A stretch of 64,000 bases of DNA from CAVPTL01 sp963708725 (GTDB taxonomy: Bacteria > Actinomycetota > Thermoleophilia > Gaiellales > JAICJC01). Location: NCBI GenBank assembly GCA_963708725.1, contig CAVPTL010000002.1, forward strand, positions 62,001-126,000, written 5' to 3'. The first letter of the stretch is position 1. Each line of letters starts with the position of its first letter. The notes beneath the pieces are model-generated. The model saw nothing but the letters and a program-made list of their open reading frames with translations, had not been told where the DNA came from and did not search any database. A program made the translations under genes and the position numbers. This document shows positions 8,758-17,128 of the stretch, piece by piece.

Positions 8758-11115
8758 ATGAGCGCAGGGTTTCAGGGCAAGGTCAACGTCGATATCCGTG
8801 ATTCTGAGCCGGATTGGGCACCGTTTGAGCCGGCCAAGGCGCCCGACGGCGCTCCCAGCGTTGTGTATGTGGTGTTGGATGACGTCGGATTCTCGGCGAT
8901 GAGCTGCTACGGCGGCCCGATTGCAACGCCCAACATCGATCGAATCGCGGCCGACGGTGTGCGCTACACCCAGTGGCATACGACCGCGCTCTGCTCACCC
9001 ACCCGCTCGTGTCTTCTGACGGGGCGAAACCACACCCGCAACAGCATGGCGTGCATCACCGAGGCGGCGATCGGCTTTCCCAACGCCAGCGGCACGATCC
9101 CGCCCGAGAACGGCACCCTTCCCGAGATTTTGAGCGAGCGGGGCTGGAACACGTACATGGTTGGCAAGTGGCATCTCTGTCCTGAGGATGAGATGAACCT
9201 CGCATCCACGCGGCGAAACTGGCCGAGCGGCCGCGGGTTCGAGCGCTGGTATGGCTTCCTCGGCGCCGAGACCAGCCAGTGGTATCCCGATCTCGTCTAC
9301 GACAACCACACCGTCGATCAGCCGAGCCAGCCCGAGGACGGGTACCACCTGACCGAGGATCTGACCGACAAGGCCATCGAGTTCATCCGCGACTCGAAGG
9401 CGATCGCTCCCGAGAAGCCGTTCTTCCTGTACTACGCGCCGGGTGCCTGTCACGCACCACACCATGCGCCCAAGGAGTGGATCGAGAAGTTCAAGGGCCA
9501 GTTCGACCAGGGCTATGAGGCGATTCGTGAGGAGACGCTGGCCCGGCAAAAGCAGATGGGCATCGTGCCGGCCAACACCGAGCTGCCCGAGGTCAATCCG
9601 ATCGGAACGCCCGACGCTCGCACCGGCCCCGGCGGCAAGCCGTTCCCGGCGCTTGATTTCACGCGTCCCTGGGACTCGCTGAGCGCCGAGGAGAAGCATC
9701 TGTTCTCACGCATGGCCGAGGTGTACGCCGGCATGCTGGGCCACGTCGATGCGCACATCGGCCGGCTGCTCGACTTTCTCGAGCAGGCGGGATGGCGTGA
9801 CAACACGCTGGTGATCCTCGTGTCCGACAACGGCGCATCGGGCGAGGGCGGACCGAACGGTTCGGTCAACGAGATGAAGTTCGCAAACGGCATGCCCGAC
9901 GAGATCGAGCACAACCTGCCGTTCGTCGACGAGCTCGGCAGCACCACCACCTATAACCACTACCCGACCGGCTGGGCGATGGCCTTCAACACGCCGTTCA
10001 AGATGTGGAAGCGCTACGAGTTCAACGGGGGTACGAGCGATGCCTGCATCGTTTCCTGGCCCGAAGGCATCAAGGCGCGGGGAGAGCTGCGTGACCAGTA
10101 CCACCACGCCATCGACCTCGTCCCGACGATCCTGGATGTGCTGGACGTGGTACCGCCGGACACGATCAAGGGCCACACTCAGTCCCCCATCGACGGGGTC
10201 AGCATGCGAGCGACGTTCGACGAGGCCGACGCCAAGGGCGGCAGGTCGACGCAGTTCTATTCGATGCTGGGCTCGCGGGCGATCTGGCATGACGGCTGGA
10301 AGGCGGTCACCACCCACCCGACGCTGAGCGGGTGGAGCCACTTCGGCACCGACGAGTGGGAGCTCTACCACACCGAGGTCGATCGTTCCGAGCTGCACAA
10401 CCTGGCTGCCGATGAGCCCGAGAAGCTGCTCGACATGGTCAATCTGTGGTACGCCGAGGCGGGAGCCAACCAGGCATTTCCGCTCGACGACCGAACCGCG
10501 CTGGAGATCATTCTCACGCCCCGGCCGGTGCTCTCACCCGCGCGCGATCGGTACGTGTATTTCGCCGATGCCGCCGAGGTGCCCGAGTCGCAGGCGGTGA
10601 ACGTGCGAAACCGGTCGTTCACGATCGGTGCTCAGGTCGACATTCCCGAGTCGGGAGCCGCGGGTGTGCTGTTTGCCCACGGCTCGCGGTTTGGCGGCCA
10701 CTCGCTCTACATCAAGGACAACCGCCTCACCTACGTCTACAACTTCGTCGGTACCCACGAGTTCAAAGTGGTCGGCGATCGTGACGTTCCGACCGGGAAG
10801 GATCTGATCCTGTCGGCGTCATTTGACAAGCAGGGGGAGGATCCCCCCGGCGTCGCAGCCGGGGTGCTGAGCATCTACCACGGTGAGACCAAGGTCGGCG
10901 AGATGCCGCTCAAGACCCAACCGGGCAAGTTCATGCTCGCCGGCGAGGGGCTGTGCATCGGCCGAGACAGCGGCGCTGCCGTCACCGACGACTACCCGGG
11001 TGAGCATCCGTACGAGTTCACCGGTGGCAGCATCACACGCGTGGCCGTGGATGTCAGCGGCCAGCCCTACGTCGATCTCGAGCGCGAAGCCGCCGGAATG
11101 CTGACCCGCGAGTGA
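8758..11115 (+). CDS. Arylsulfatase, long (785 aa) form
   Basis: The ATG at 8758 follows GGGGTGAG and gives 785 residues, close to the ~790-residue sulfatases of mycobacteria. The sulfatase signature CSPTR begins at C79, the residue converted to formylglycine. Metal-binding Asp pairs (VLDDVGF, DD41-42), VGKWHLCP and LVILVSDNGASGEGG follow. A C-terminal beta-sandwich-like region covers about residues 590-785. There is no signal peptide, so it is probably cytoplasmic. No formylglycine-generating enzyme is encoded in this window. The TGA stop lies within a palindromic repeat. Confidence 0.93.
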   Translation: MSAGFQGKVNVDIRDSEPDWAPFEPAKAPDGAPSVVYVVLDDVGFSAMSCYGGPIATPNIDRIAADGVRYTQWHTTALCSPTRSCLLTGRNHTRNSMACITEAAIGFPNASGTIPPENGTLPEILSERGWNTYMVGKWHLCPEDEMNLASTRRNWPSGRGFERWYGFLGAETSQWYPDLVYDNHTVDQPSQPEDGYHLTEDLTDKAIEFIRDSKAIAPEKPFFLYYAPGACHAPHHAPKEWIEKFKGQFDQGYEAIREETLARQKQMGIVPANTELPEVNPIGTPDARTGPGGKPFPALDFTRPWDSLSAEEKHLFSRMAEVYAGMLGHVDAHIGRLLDFLEQAGWRDNTLVILVSDNGASGEGGPNGSVNEMKFANGMPDEIEHNLPFVDELGSTTTYNHYPTGWAMAFNTPFKMWKRYEFNGGTSDACIVSWPEGIKARGELRDQYHHAIDLVPTILDVLDVVPPDTIKGHTQSPIDGVSMRATFDEADAKGGRSTQFYSMLGSRAIWHDGWKAVTTHPTLSGWSHFGTDEWELYHTEVDRSELHNLAADEPEKLLDMVNLWYAEAGANQAFPLDDRTALEIILTPRPVLSPARDRYVYFADAAEVPESQAVNVRNRSFTIGAQVDIPESGAAGVLFAHGSRFGGHSLYIKDNRLTYVYNFVGTHEFKVVGDRDVPTGKDLILSASFDKQGEDPPGVAAGVLSIYHGETKVGEMPLKTQPGKFMLAGEGLCIGRDSGAAVTDDYPGEHPYEFTGGSITRVAVDVSGQPYVDLEREAAGMLTRE

Positions 11116-11167
11116 ATACCAGTGCCAGGCACCGTTATTCACCGCTGGTGCGTAACGGTGCCTGGCA
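11112..11167. repeat. Dispersed palindrome, copy 3 (31 bp, two mismatches) plus an adjacent half copy
   Basis: Arms GTGAATACCAGTGCC (11112-11126) and GGCACCGTTATTCAC (11128-11142) surround an A. A degenerate partial copy (CGTAACGGTGCCTGGCA, 11151-11167) follows immediately, before the convergent cyclase gene. The stop TGA of the sulfatase gene (11113-11115) lies in the left arm. Confidence 0.85.
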
Positions 11168-11170
11168 GTC

Positions 11171-14100
11171 TCAGGTGACGATCAGATCGGCGAAGCTCGC
11201 CGAAGACTTGCCGAACTCCCACCAGCCGTCGATGCCGTCGCGGAGATAGGCCACGTTGCGCCCGTAGCAGAGCGGGATCAGCGCGACCTTGTTGACCACC
11301 GCGATCCGATCCACCTCGTGGAACAGCTCGAGCCGGGCGGCGCCGCTGGTCTGGTGCCGGGCGCGGTCGATGAGCTGGTCGACCTCGTCGTCGGCAAAGC
11401 CGCCCTCGTTGGTCAGTGAATCGGATTGCAGCAGCAGCCGCAGGCAGTATTCCGGGTCGGGATAGCCGGGCAGCCAGCCGCCGATGTACACCTGGCCGAG
11501 GTCTGCCGGCTTGGCCATGCTTGCGACATCCTCGGCCTTCCAGGGCACATGCCGGATCGAGACTCCGAGTTCGTCATACCAGCTTTGCGCCAGCACCTCC
11601 ATCACCGGTTGCCATACATCCTGTGTGGCGACGGTGAGAGTCGTACCCGCGAGCACGCCCGACGCTTCGAGTGCGGCCCGCGCCGCCGCTGGGTCAAACG
11701 GCAGCGCGATGTCTGCGGTGTGACCCTGAAGCGCGGGAGGGACGATGCCCCCGGTCGAGACCGGTAGGTGGGTCGGAAGCACCTGTGAGAGCCGCTCTCG
11801 GTTGACAGTCAGCGCGAGCGCGCGGCGCACATCCTGGAGACCAGTGACCGGATCGTCGTGGCGAAACGCCACATAGGCGGTCCATGTCGCCGGCCCGGGC
11901 ACCGCCACCGGGGCGTCCGGAGGCAGGTGATCGGCGACCCGCGGGGAGTACACCAGCGGAATCAGGTCAGCGTCTCGTCGAGCAAACTCGGCCAAAGCCG
12001 CATCGATGTGGGCGCGATGGATCTCGACGGTCTCGACGTTTCCGAGGTGCCCGTGATTCACCGCTCGTCGCTTCAGCACGACCTGGTCTGCGGTGCGGCT
12101 GGCCTGGCGAAACGGGCCGCTCACCACTTGCCGGGCGGGGTCTGTCCAGGTCTCGCCGTCACGCTCGATCGCGTGTCGCGGCAGCGGTGCTGCGTCGGCG
12201 CGGTTGACGAGGTTCATGAAGTACGGCGCCGGGGCGGTCAGCCGAAACTCGACAGTGCGATCGTCGAGCGCCCGCACTCCCACCGACGCCGGATCCGAAC
12301 TCTGCCGATGGTAGAACTCGCGCGCTCCTTCGAGCACGAAGTAGACCGCGACCGAGATGCCGGGCCGGTCGGGGTCGAGCATTCGCAGAATCGCAAACGA
12401 GACGTCGTGTGCCGTCAGCGGTTGTCCGTCAGACCACTCCAGCCCGGGTCGCAGGTGGAACTGGTAGGTCAGCCCGTCGTCTGAGACCGTCCACCGGTCG
12501 GCCAGGGACGGCAGAATCGTCCGCTCGGGGCCGGCCTCGACCAGCCGATCGAACAGCTGCATGCCCAGCCGGATGTCGGCCCACCAGCCGGCGCGCAGCG
12601 GATCGGGGATGCGCGGGACATAGCTGGTTGCCACCCGCAGCGTCTCGGTCGCGGTGGGGGCGGCCGCGGGCGGGGTGTACAGCTCGAAGGCGCGCTGGTA
12701 CGCCGCGTTGGCCTCGGCAAAGCGCATCGAGGTGTGCAGCGCGAGCGCCAATTTGAACAGCACCTCTGCGGCGTCCTGCGTCTCTCCCCGCCGCTCGAGC
12801 AGATCGAGCAGGGCGCGGTAGTGGCCAACGGCCTCATTCAGCGCCCAGTTTCGGCTCGCGCGGTCGCCGGCCAGGGTGAGGTAGACCTCCGCTCGCTCAT
12901 CGTCTTCGGCGCGCAGCCAGTGATGCGCCAGCAAGCCGTACACCTCCTCCGGAGCGTCTCTGTGATGCTCTTCGAGCCACCGCCCAGCGCGGGCATGAAG
13001 CGCGCGCCGGCGCTCGGCGATCAGTGTCCGATAGGCGCCTTCCTGGATCAGTGCGTGCTTGAACCGGTACTCCGGGTCGGGCCAGCGGCGCTGCTCTCGG
13101 ATCAGGTTGATCCGCTGGAGCTCGCGGAGCGCGCCGGGCACGTCACAGGTCTCATCGACGACCCCGGTGAGCAGCGGTAGCGCAAACTGGCGCCCGATCA
13201 CGGATGCGGCCAGCAGCACATCGTGACTGTCGGCATCCAGGCGGTCGATACGGGCGAGGATCACCTGCTCGACCGTCGGCGGCAGCTCGACGGGCATTTC
13301 GCGCACCAGCTCCCAACGTCCGTCGCGGTCGACGAGCGAGCCCGCGTCGGCCATCGAGTGCAGCAGCTCCTCGAGGTAAAACGGATTGCCCTCCCCGGCA
13401 TCGACGATCCGCGCACGGATCGCGGGAGGGAAGCTCTCCATGTTCGCGAGCGCTCCCAGGAGCTGCTCGGTGGCGTCGCCCGACAACGGCTGGAGCGTGA
13501 GCTCGCGAAGCCGATGGGGGTAGTCGCGCGCGGCGGTGTCGCGCGTCCGATGCCAGCCGTGGTCGCGCTCGGGTCGCGAGGTCAGAACGATCAGAAGCGC
13601 AGAGTCTTCGACCGTCCGAAGCATTCGCTCGATGAGCGCGAGCGAGGTCGCGTCTGCCCAGTGCAGGTCCTCCAGCAGAAGCACTGCGGGACGGTCGCGC
13701 GAGAGCGCGGAGATCACATGTTCGACCACCTCGAAGGTGCGGTATTGCAGTGCCTCGGGAGCGAGCTCGGCGACCCGCGCCTGAGCTTCGGGCTCGAGCG
13801 TCAGTCCCAACAGCGCACCGACGTAGGGGTAAAGCTGCTCGGCGCGGTCGCCGTCCAGCGTCTCGAGCGCGCGCCGAAGCGCCACCCGGACGCGCAGGTC
13901 AGGCTCGTTCAGGCCGACGCCCAGCCAGCCGCGGATCAGGTCGCGAAACGGTCCGTATGGCAGCGACTCGCCATAGCTGACGCACCGTCCCTCGAGCCAC
14001 ACGCAGGTGCTCTCCAGCGACGAGTCGAAAAGCTCATGGAGCTCGGCCACCAGCCGGCTCTTGCCGACGCCGGGTTCGCCCACGACGACCAGGATCCCGC

Positions 14101-14812
14101 CGGATCCTGAGGCGAGAGAGTCGATTGCCTGCCGGCAGCTTTCCAGCTCGGCGTCGCGACCGACCATCGGGGTGGCGGCCGCCGCCTGCCGGATCCCCGC
14201 CGCAACGACGCCCAGCACCGTGGTGACCTCGACCGGATCCTGTCGCCCGCGCACTTCAAGCACCCGGCGCTCGCCCCACGAGAACAGTGTCTCGGCAGCC
14301 CTTCGGGTGGTCGCGGCGACAAGTACCGAGCCGGGCTCGGCGTGCGATTGGAGCCGCGCACAGGTGTTGACCGTGTCTCCAAACGCGGCATACTCCACGC
14401 GCTCGCCGGCTCCGAGTGTGCCCAACACAGCCTCGCCGGTGTTGACCGCCACTCGCACACCGAATCCCTCGACTCCCCAGCCGGCCGCCACCTCGACGGC
14501 GAAGCTTCGCATCTCGGCCGTGATCTCGAGCCCGCTGCGAAGCGCGCGCTCGGGATCATCCTCGTGGGCGATGGGAGCGCCAAACAGTGCCAGCACGCCA
14601 TCACCGGCGAGATCCTTGACCGTTCCGCCGTAGCGCTCGATCACCCGCACCATTCGAGCAACCGCCTCGCCCACCACCAGGCGGGCCTCTTCGGCACCCA
14701 GCCGGTCGGCGATTGCGGTGGAACCAACCAGGTCGGCCACCAGCACGGTGATCACTTTCCGTTCCTCGCGCACCTCGGCGGAGATCTGGCTCTGGGTGGG
14801 AGTCTCCTCCAT
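11171..14812 (-). CDS. Class III nucleotide cyclase / AAA ATPase / TPR / solute-binding-protein fusion
   Basis: From the ATG at 14812 the protein has 1213 residues. Residues 15-200 form a class III cyclase domain: metal Asp27 (ADLVGST) and D71 (LAGDG), with transition-state N149 and R153 (FGDTVNTCAR). Residues ~215-580 form an AAA_16/STAND ATPase with Walker A GEPGVGKS (245-252) and Walker B LLLEDLHWAD. Residues ~600-715 are TPR-like helices. Residues ~724-1213 match a complete family 5 (oligopeptide/nickel) solute-binding protein, including VATSYVPRIPDPL, LRPGLEWSDGQPLTAHDV and YIGGWLPGYPDPEY. No signal peptide lies anywhere, so the binding domain should be cytoplasmic. An upstream extension to 15037 is rejected because it is antisense to the ABC gene. 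Confidence 0.92.
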   Translation of the reverse strand: MEETPTQSQISAEVREERKVITVLVADLVGSTAIADRLGAEEARLVVGEAVARMVRVIERYGGTVKDLAGDGVLALFGAPIAHEDDPERALRSGLEITAEMRSFAVEVAAGWGVEGFGVRVAVNTGEAVLGTLGAGERVEYAAFGDTVNTCARLQSHAEPGSVLVAATTRRAAETLFSWGERRVLEVRGRQDPVEVTTVLGVVAAGIRQAAAATPMVGRDAELESCRQAIDSLASGSGGILVVVGEPGVGKSRLVAELHELFDSSLESTCVWLEGRCVSYGESLPYGPFRDLIRGWLGVGLNEPDLRVRVALRRALETLDGDRAEQLYPYVGALLGLTLEPEAQARVAELAPEALQYRTFEVVEHVISALSRDRPAVLLLEDLHWADATSLALIERMLRTVEDSALLIVLTSRPERDHGWHRTRDTAARDYPHRLRELTLQPLSGDATEQLLGALANMESFPPAIRARIVDAGEGNPFYLEELLHSMADAGSLVDRDGRWELVREMPVELPPTVEQVILARIDRLDADSHDVLLAASVIGRQFALPLLTGVVDETCDVPGALRELQRINLIREQRRWPDPEYRFKHALIQEGAYRTLIAERRRALHARAGRWLEEHHRDAPEEVYGLLAHHWLRAEDDERAEVYLTLAGDRASRNWALNEAVGHYRALLDLLERRGETQDAAEVLFKLALALHTSMRFAEANAAYQRAFELYTPPAAAPTATETLRVATSYVPRIPDPLRAGWWADIRLGMQLFDRLVEAGPERTILPSLADRWTVSDDGLTYQFHLRPGLEWSDGQPLTAHDVSFAILRMLDPDRPGISVAVYFVLEGAREFYHRQSSDPASVGVRALDDRTVEFRLTAPAPYFMNLVNRADAAPLPRHAIERDGETWTDPARQVVSGPFRQASRTADQVVLKRRAVNHGHLGNVETVEIHRAHIDAALAEFARRDADLIPLVYSPRVADHLPPDAPVAVPGPATWTAYVAFRHDDPVTGLQDVRRALALTVNRERLSQVLPTHLPVSTGGIVPPALQGHTADIALPFDPAAARAALEASGVLAGTTLTVATQDVWQPVMEVLAQSWYDELGVSIRHVPWKAEDVASMAKPADLGQVYIGGWLPGYPDPEYCLRLLLQSDSLTNEGGFADDEVDQLIDRARHQTSGAARLELFHEVDRIAVVNKVALIPLCYGRNVAYLRDGIDGWWEFGKSSASFADLIVT

Positions 14813-14900
14813 GTGTCGAGTGTAGTTGGTACTGACGGTCTGTCCGCCGGCCGAGGGCGACCACGTCGAGCGCTGAGGCTCGTAGGTAGCATTGGCGCGC

Positions 14901-15797
14901 ATGACCGCTGTAATCCTGGCCGACTCGCTGACCAAGCGTTTTGGTTCCGTTACCGCCGTCCAGGATCTGTCTTTCGAGCTCGACTCGGGCACAGTCACGG
15001 GATTCCTGGGCCCAAACGGAGCCGGCAAAACGACCACCCTTCGGATGCTGCTCGGCCTGGCGGTGCCCTCGAGTGGCCAAGCGACCGTGTTCGGGACGAG
15101 CTATGCCAAACTCGATCATCCGCTGCGTCGCGTTGGCGCGGTGCTCGAGGCGACGGACTTTCATCCCGGCCGGTCGGGCCGAAATCACCTGCGCATGCTG
15201 AGCCGCGCGGCGGGCATTCCCGACTCGCGCGTCGAAGAGGTGCTGCGGCTGGTGGAACTCGAATCGGCGGGTGATCGCCGGGTCAAGGGCTACTCGCTGG
15301 GGATGCGCCAGCGGCTGGGGCTCGCCTCGGCGCTGCTCGGTGATCCCGACCTCCTGATCCTGGATGAGCCGGCCAACGGCCTCGACCCCGAAGGTGTGCG
15401 CTGGCTGCGTGACTTCCTTCGCTCCTACGCCGCGGGCGGGCGCACGGTGCTGGTCTCCAGCCACGTGTTGGCCGAGGTCGCCCAGACCGTCGATCACGTC
15501 CTGATCGTCGCCAAGGGCCGGCTCGTGATCGAGTCGCCACTCGCGGAGCTGACCAGCCGAGTCGGTGGTGCTGTACGCGTGCGAAGCCCTCAGGCCGAGA
15601 AGCTGCGCGAGGCACTCGAACGTGCCGAAGCCGCGGTGGCGATCGGCGAAGACGGCGCCCTCAACGTGACCGGCCTGGCCACCGAGCAGATCGGCGAACT
15701 GGCCGCAGCCGACTCGATCGTGCTGCACGAGCTGACCCCGGCGGGGGCATCGCTCGAGCAAGTCTTCCTCGAACTGACCTCGGACGGGGGATCGTGA
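14901..15797 (+). CDS. ABC transporter ATP-binding protein (ABC-2 type export)
   Basis: The 298-residue protein has Walker A GPNGAGKTTT, the signature YSLGMRQRLGLA, Walker B LLILDEPANGLDPEG and the switch His in SSHVLAEV. This order and the C-terminal ~80-residue extension match DrrA/CcmA-type ATPases of ABC-2 exporters. It overlaps the permease gene by GTGA and so forms a two-gene exporter. The frame allows a TTG three codons earlier; the ATG at 14901 is preferred. It is divergent from the cyclase fusion gene over an 88-base shared promoter region. The substrate is unknown. Confidence 0.93.
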   Translation: MTAVILADSLTKRFGSVTAVQDLSFELDSGTVTGFLGPNGAGKTTTLRMLLGLAVPSSGQATVFGTSYAKLDHPLRRVGAVLEATDFHPGRSGRNHLRMLSRAAGIPDSRVEEVLRLVELESAGDRRVKGYSLGMRQRLGLASALLGDPDLLILDEPANGLDPEGVRWLRDFLRSYAAGGRTVLVSSHVLAEVAQTVDHVLIVAKGRLVIESPLAELTSRVGGAVRVRSPQAEKLREALERAEAAVAIGEDGALNVTGLATEQIGELAAADSIVLHELTPAGASLEQVFLELTSDGGS

Positions 15798-16522
15798 TCA
15801 ATCAGATTCGCGCCGAGGTGCTCAAGATCCGCTCGACCCGTACGACGCTCGGGTTCGTTGCCGGCACCGTCGTTCTGGTGGTCGCGATCACGCTGCTTAC
15901 CGGGCTTTTGTCCGACTCGCTGCACACGGTCGAGGACCAGCGCCAGCTGTTTGGGCTGGGCAGCATCGCGGGCCTGTTCGCCGCCCTGGCCGGGATTCTC
16001 GTGATCACCGGTGAGTATCGGTTTGGCACGATTCGCCCCACGTTTTTGGTGGCCCCGAGCTGGACGCGGATTCTGGGAGCCAAGACGGTGGCCAGCATGG
16101 TCGCGGGTGTGGTCTTTGCAGTGGTCGGGATGGTGCTTTCGATCGGCCTCGGCTACCTGTGTCTCAAACAGCGTGGCTTCCCGATCGTGTTTCATTCGGG
16201 CGATTGGGCCTACCTGCTGTTCGGGGTCATTGTCGGTACCGCCATCTGGGGTGGGATCGGCGTTGGGCTGGGAACGCTGATCCGAAACCAGATCGCCGCG
16301 GTGATCGTGTTGCTTGCGTGGACGTTCGTGATCGAGAACCTGTTGTTCGCACTGGTTCCCGGCCTCGGTCGGTATGGGCCGAACCAGGCCCAAAACGCGA
16401 TGATCCACTCAAACGCCGATCATCTGCTCTCACCTGCCGCCGGCACTGCGGTGCTGGTGTTGTGGATGCTGGTGCTGGTTGCGGCCGGTGCGGCGTGGAC
16501 GTCGCGTCGCGACGTGGCCTAG
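15794..16522 (+). CDS. ABC-2 type permease subunit
   Basis: Starting at the GTG inside the GTGA overlap, this 242-residue protein has six predicted membrane segments (around 20-40, 55-72, 100-122, 140-165, 170-192 and 215-235). The N-terminus INQIRAEVLKIRSTRTT and the LVITGEYRFGTIRPTFL motif are typical of ABC-2 membrane subunits. It should pair with the upstream ATPase in the inner membrane. Confidence 0.9.
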   Translation: MINQIRAEVLKIRSTRTTLGFVAGTVVLVVAITLLTGLLSDSLHTVEDQRQLFGLGSIAGLFAALAGILVITGEYRFGTIRPTFLVAPSWTRILGAKTVASMVAGVVFAVVGMVLSIGLGYLCLKQRGFPIVFHSGDWAYLLFGVIVGTAIWGGIGVGLGTLIRNQIAAVIVLLAWTFVIENLLFALVPGLGRYGPNQAQNAMIHSNADHLLSPAAGTAVLVLWMLVLVAAGAAWTSRRDVA

Positions 16523-16544
16523 CCCTTCACCGCAGCTTCGGGTG

Positions 16545-17054
16545 CTAGGAGGCTGAGACGCGCGGGGCCGAGCAGCGCGGGTCGTGATGACTCGCGAGCC
16601 GCATCAGCAACTGGTGGAGAGCCTGGCGCTCGGTGGTGTCGAGTGGTGCCAGGAAGGCATCTTCGAGTCCGCGCACGATCGCCCGCAGCTCGCTGAGCGC
16701 CTTGCGCCCGTCGCTGGTCAGCTTGACGATGTGCCGGCGGCGGTCGTCGGGGTCGCGCGTACGCACCACCATGTCCCGCTCCTCCAGCTCGTCCAGCAGC
16801 CGCACCACGTGGCTTCGGTCGTAGCCGAGCGCATCGGCGATCGCAGCCTGGGTCTCGCGCGGGTCCTCTTCGAGCAGTGCCAGCACCGCGTAGTGAAATG
16901 CGCTCAAGCCCGTTCCCTCAAACGCCTCGTGCGAACTCTCCTTGGCGGCAAAGCCGAGCCGCTTGAGCAGGAAGGTGGTGCTCGAGAGCAGCTCCTTGGG
17001 AGCCCGTGCGACGGGAGTTTTCACCGGGGCGATCTGTGGATCTGTGACGTTCAC
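16545..17054 (-). CDS. MarR-family transcriptional regulator
   Basis: This 169-residue protein has the MarR winged helix: HYAVLALLEEDPRETQAAIADALGYDRSHVVRLLDELE followed by the wing TRDPDDRRRHIVKLT. It begins with GTG at 17054. It is divergent from a DHA2 efflux gene across 74 bases that contain an inverted repeat. The arrangement predicts repression of the pump and of itself, relieved by a phenolic or drug-like ligand. That regulatory logic is inferred from the family. Confidence 0.92.
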   Translation of the reverse strand: MNVTDPQIAPVKTPVARAPKELLSSTTFLLKRLGFAAKESSHEAFEGTGLSAFHYAVLALLEEDPRETQAAIADALGYDRSHVVRLLDELEERDMVVRTRDPDDRRRHIVKLTSDGRKALSELRAIVRGLEDAFLAPLDTTERQALHQLLMRLASHHDPRCSAPRVSAS

Positions 17055-17092
17055 ATTTCGAAGTGTAGCTCATACAATCGTATTTGTGTGAT

Positions 17093-17113
17093 ATCGTTGA
17101 TTCTCACAACGAT
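17093..17113. promoter_or_regulatory. Probable MarR operator between regulator and efflux pump
   Basis: The sequence ATCGTTG-N7-CAACGAT is a perfect 7-base inverted repeat, 21 bases long, located 15 bases before the pump start codon. The left half is also preceded by CAATCGT (17075-17081), which pairs with ACGATTG further right (17109-17115). The size and position suit MarR dimer binding over the promoter. Confidence 0.55.
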
Positions 17114-17128
17114 TGTTAGGGGCCATAA

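Noticed and set aside
14813..15037. N-terminal extension of the cyclase fusion
   Set aside because: The extra 75 codons overlap the divergent ABC gene in antisense and have no domain-like sequence; ATG at 14812 is better.
14601..15761. A 386-codon minus-strand frame across the cyclase start and the ABC ATPase
   Set aside because: It is antisense to the ABC ATPase, which has all its motifs, and has no recognisable protein sequence.
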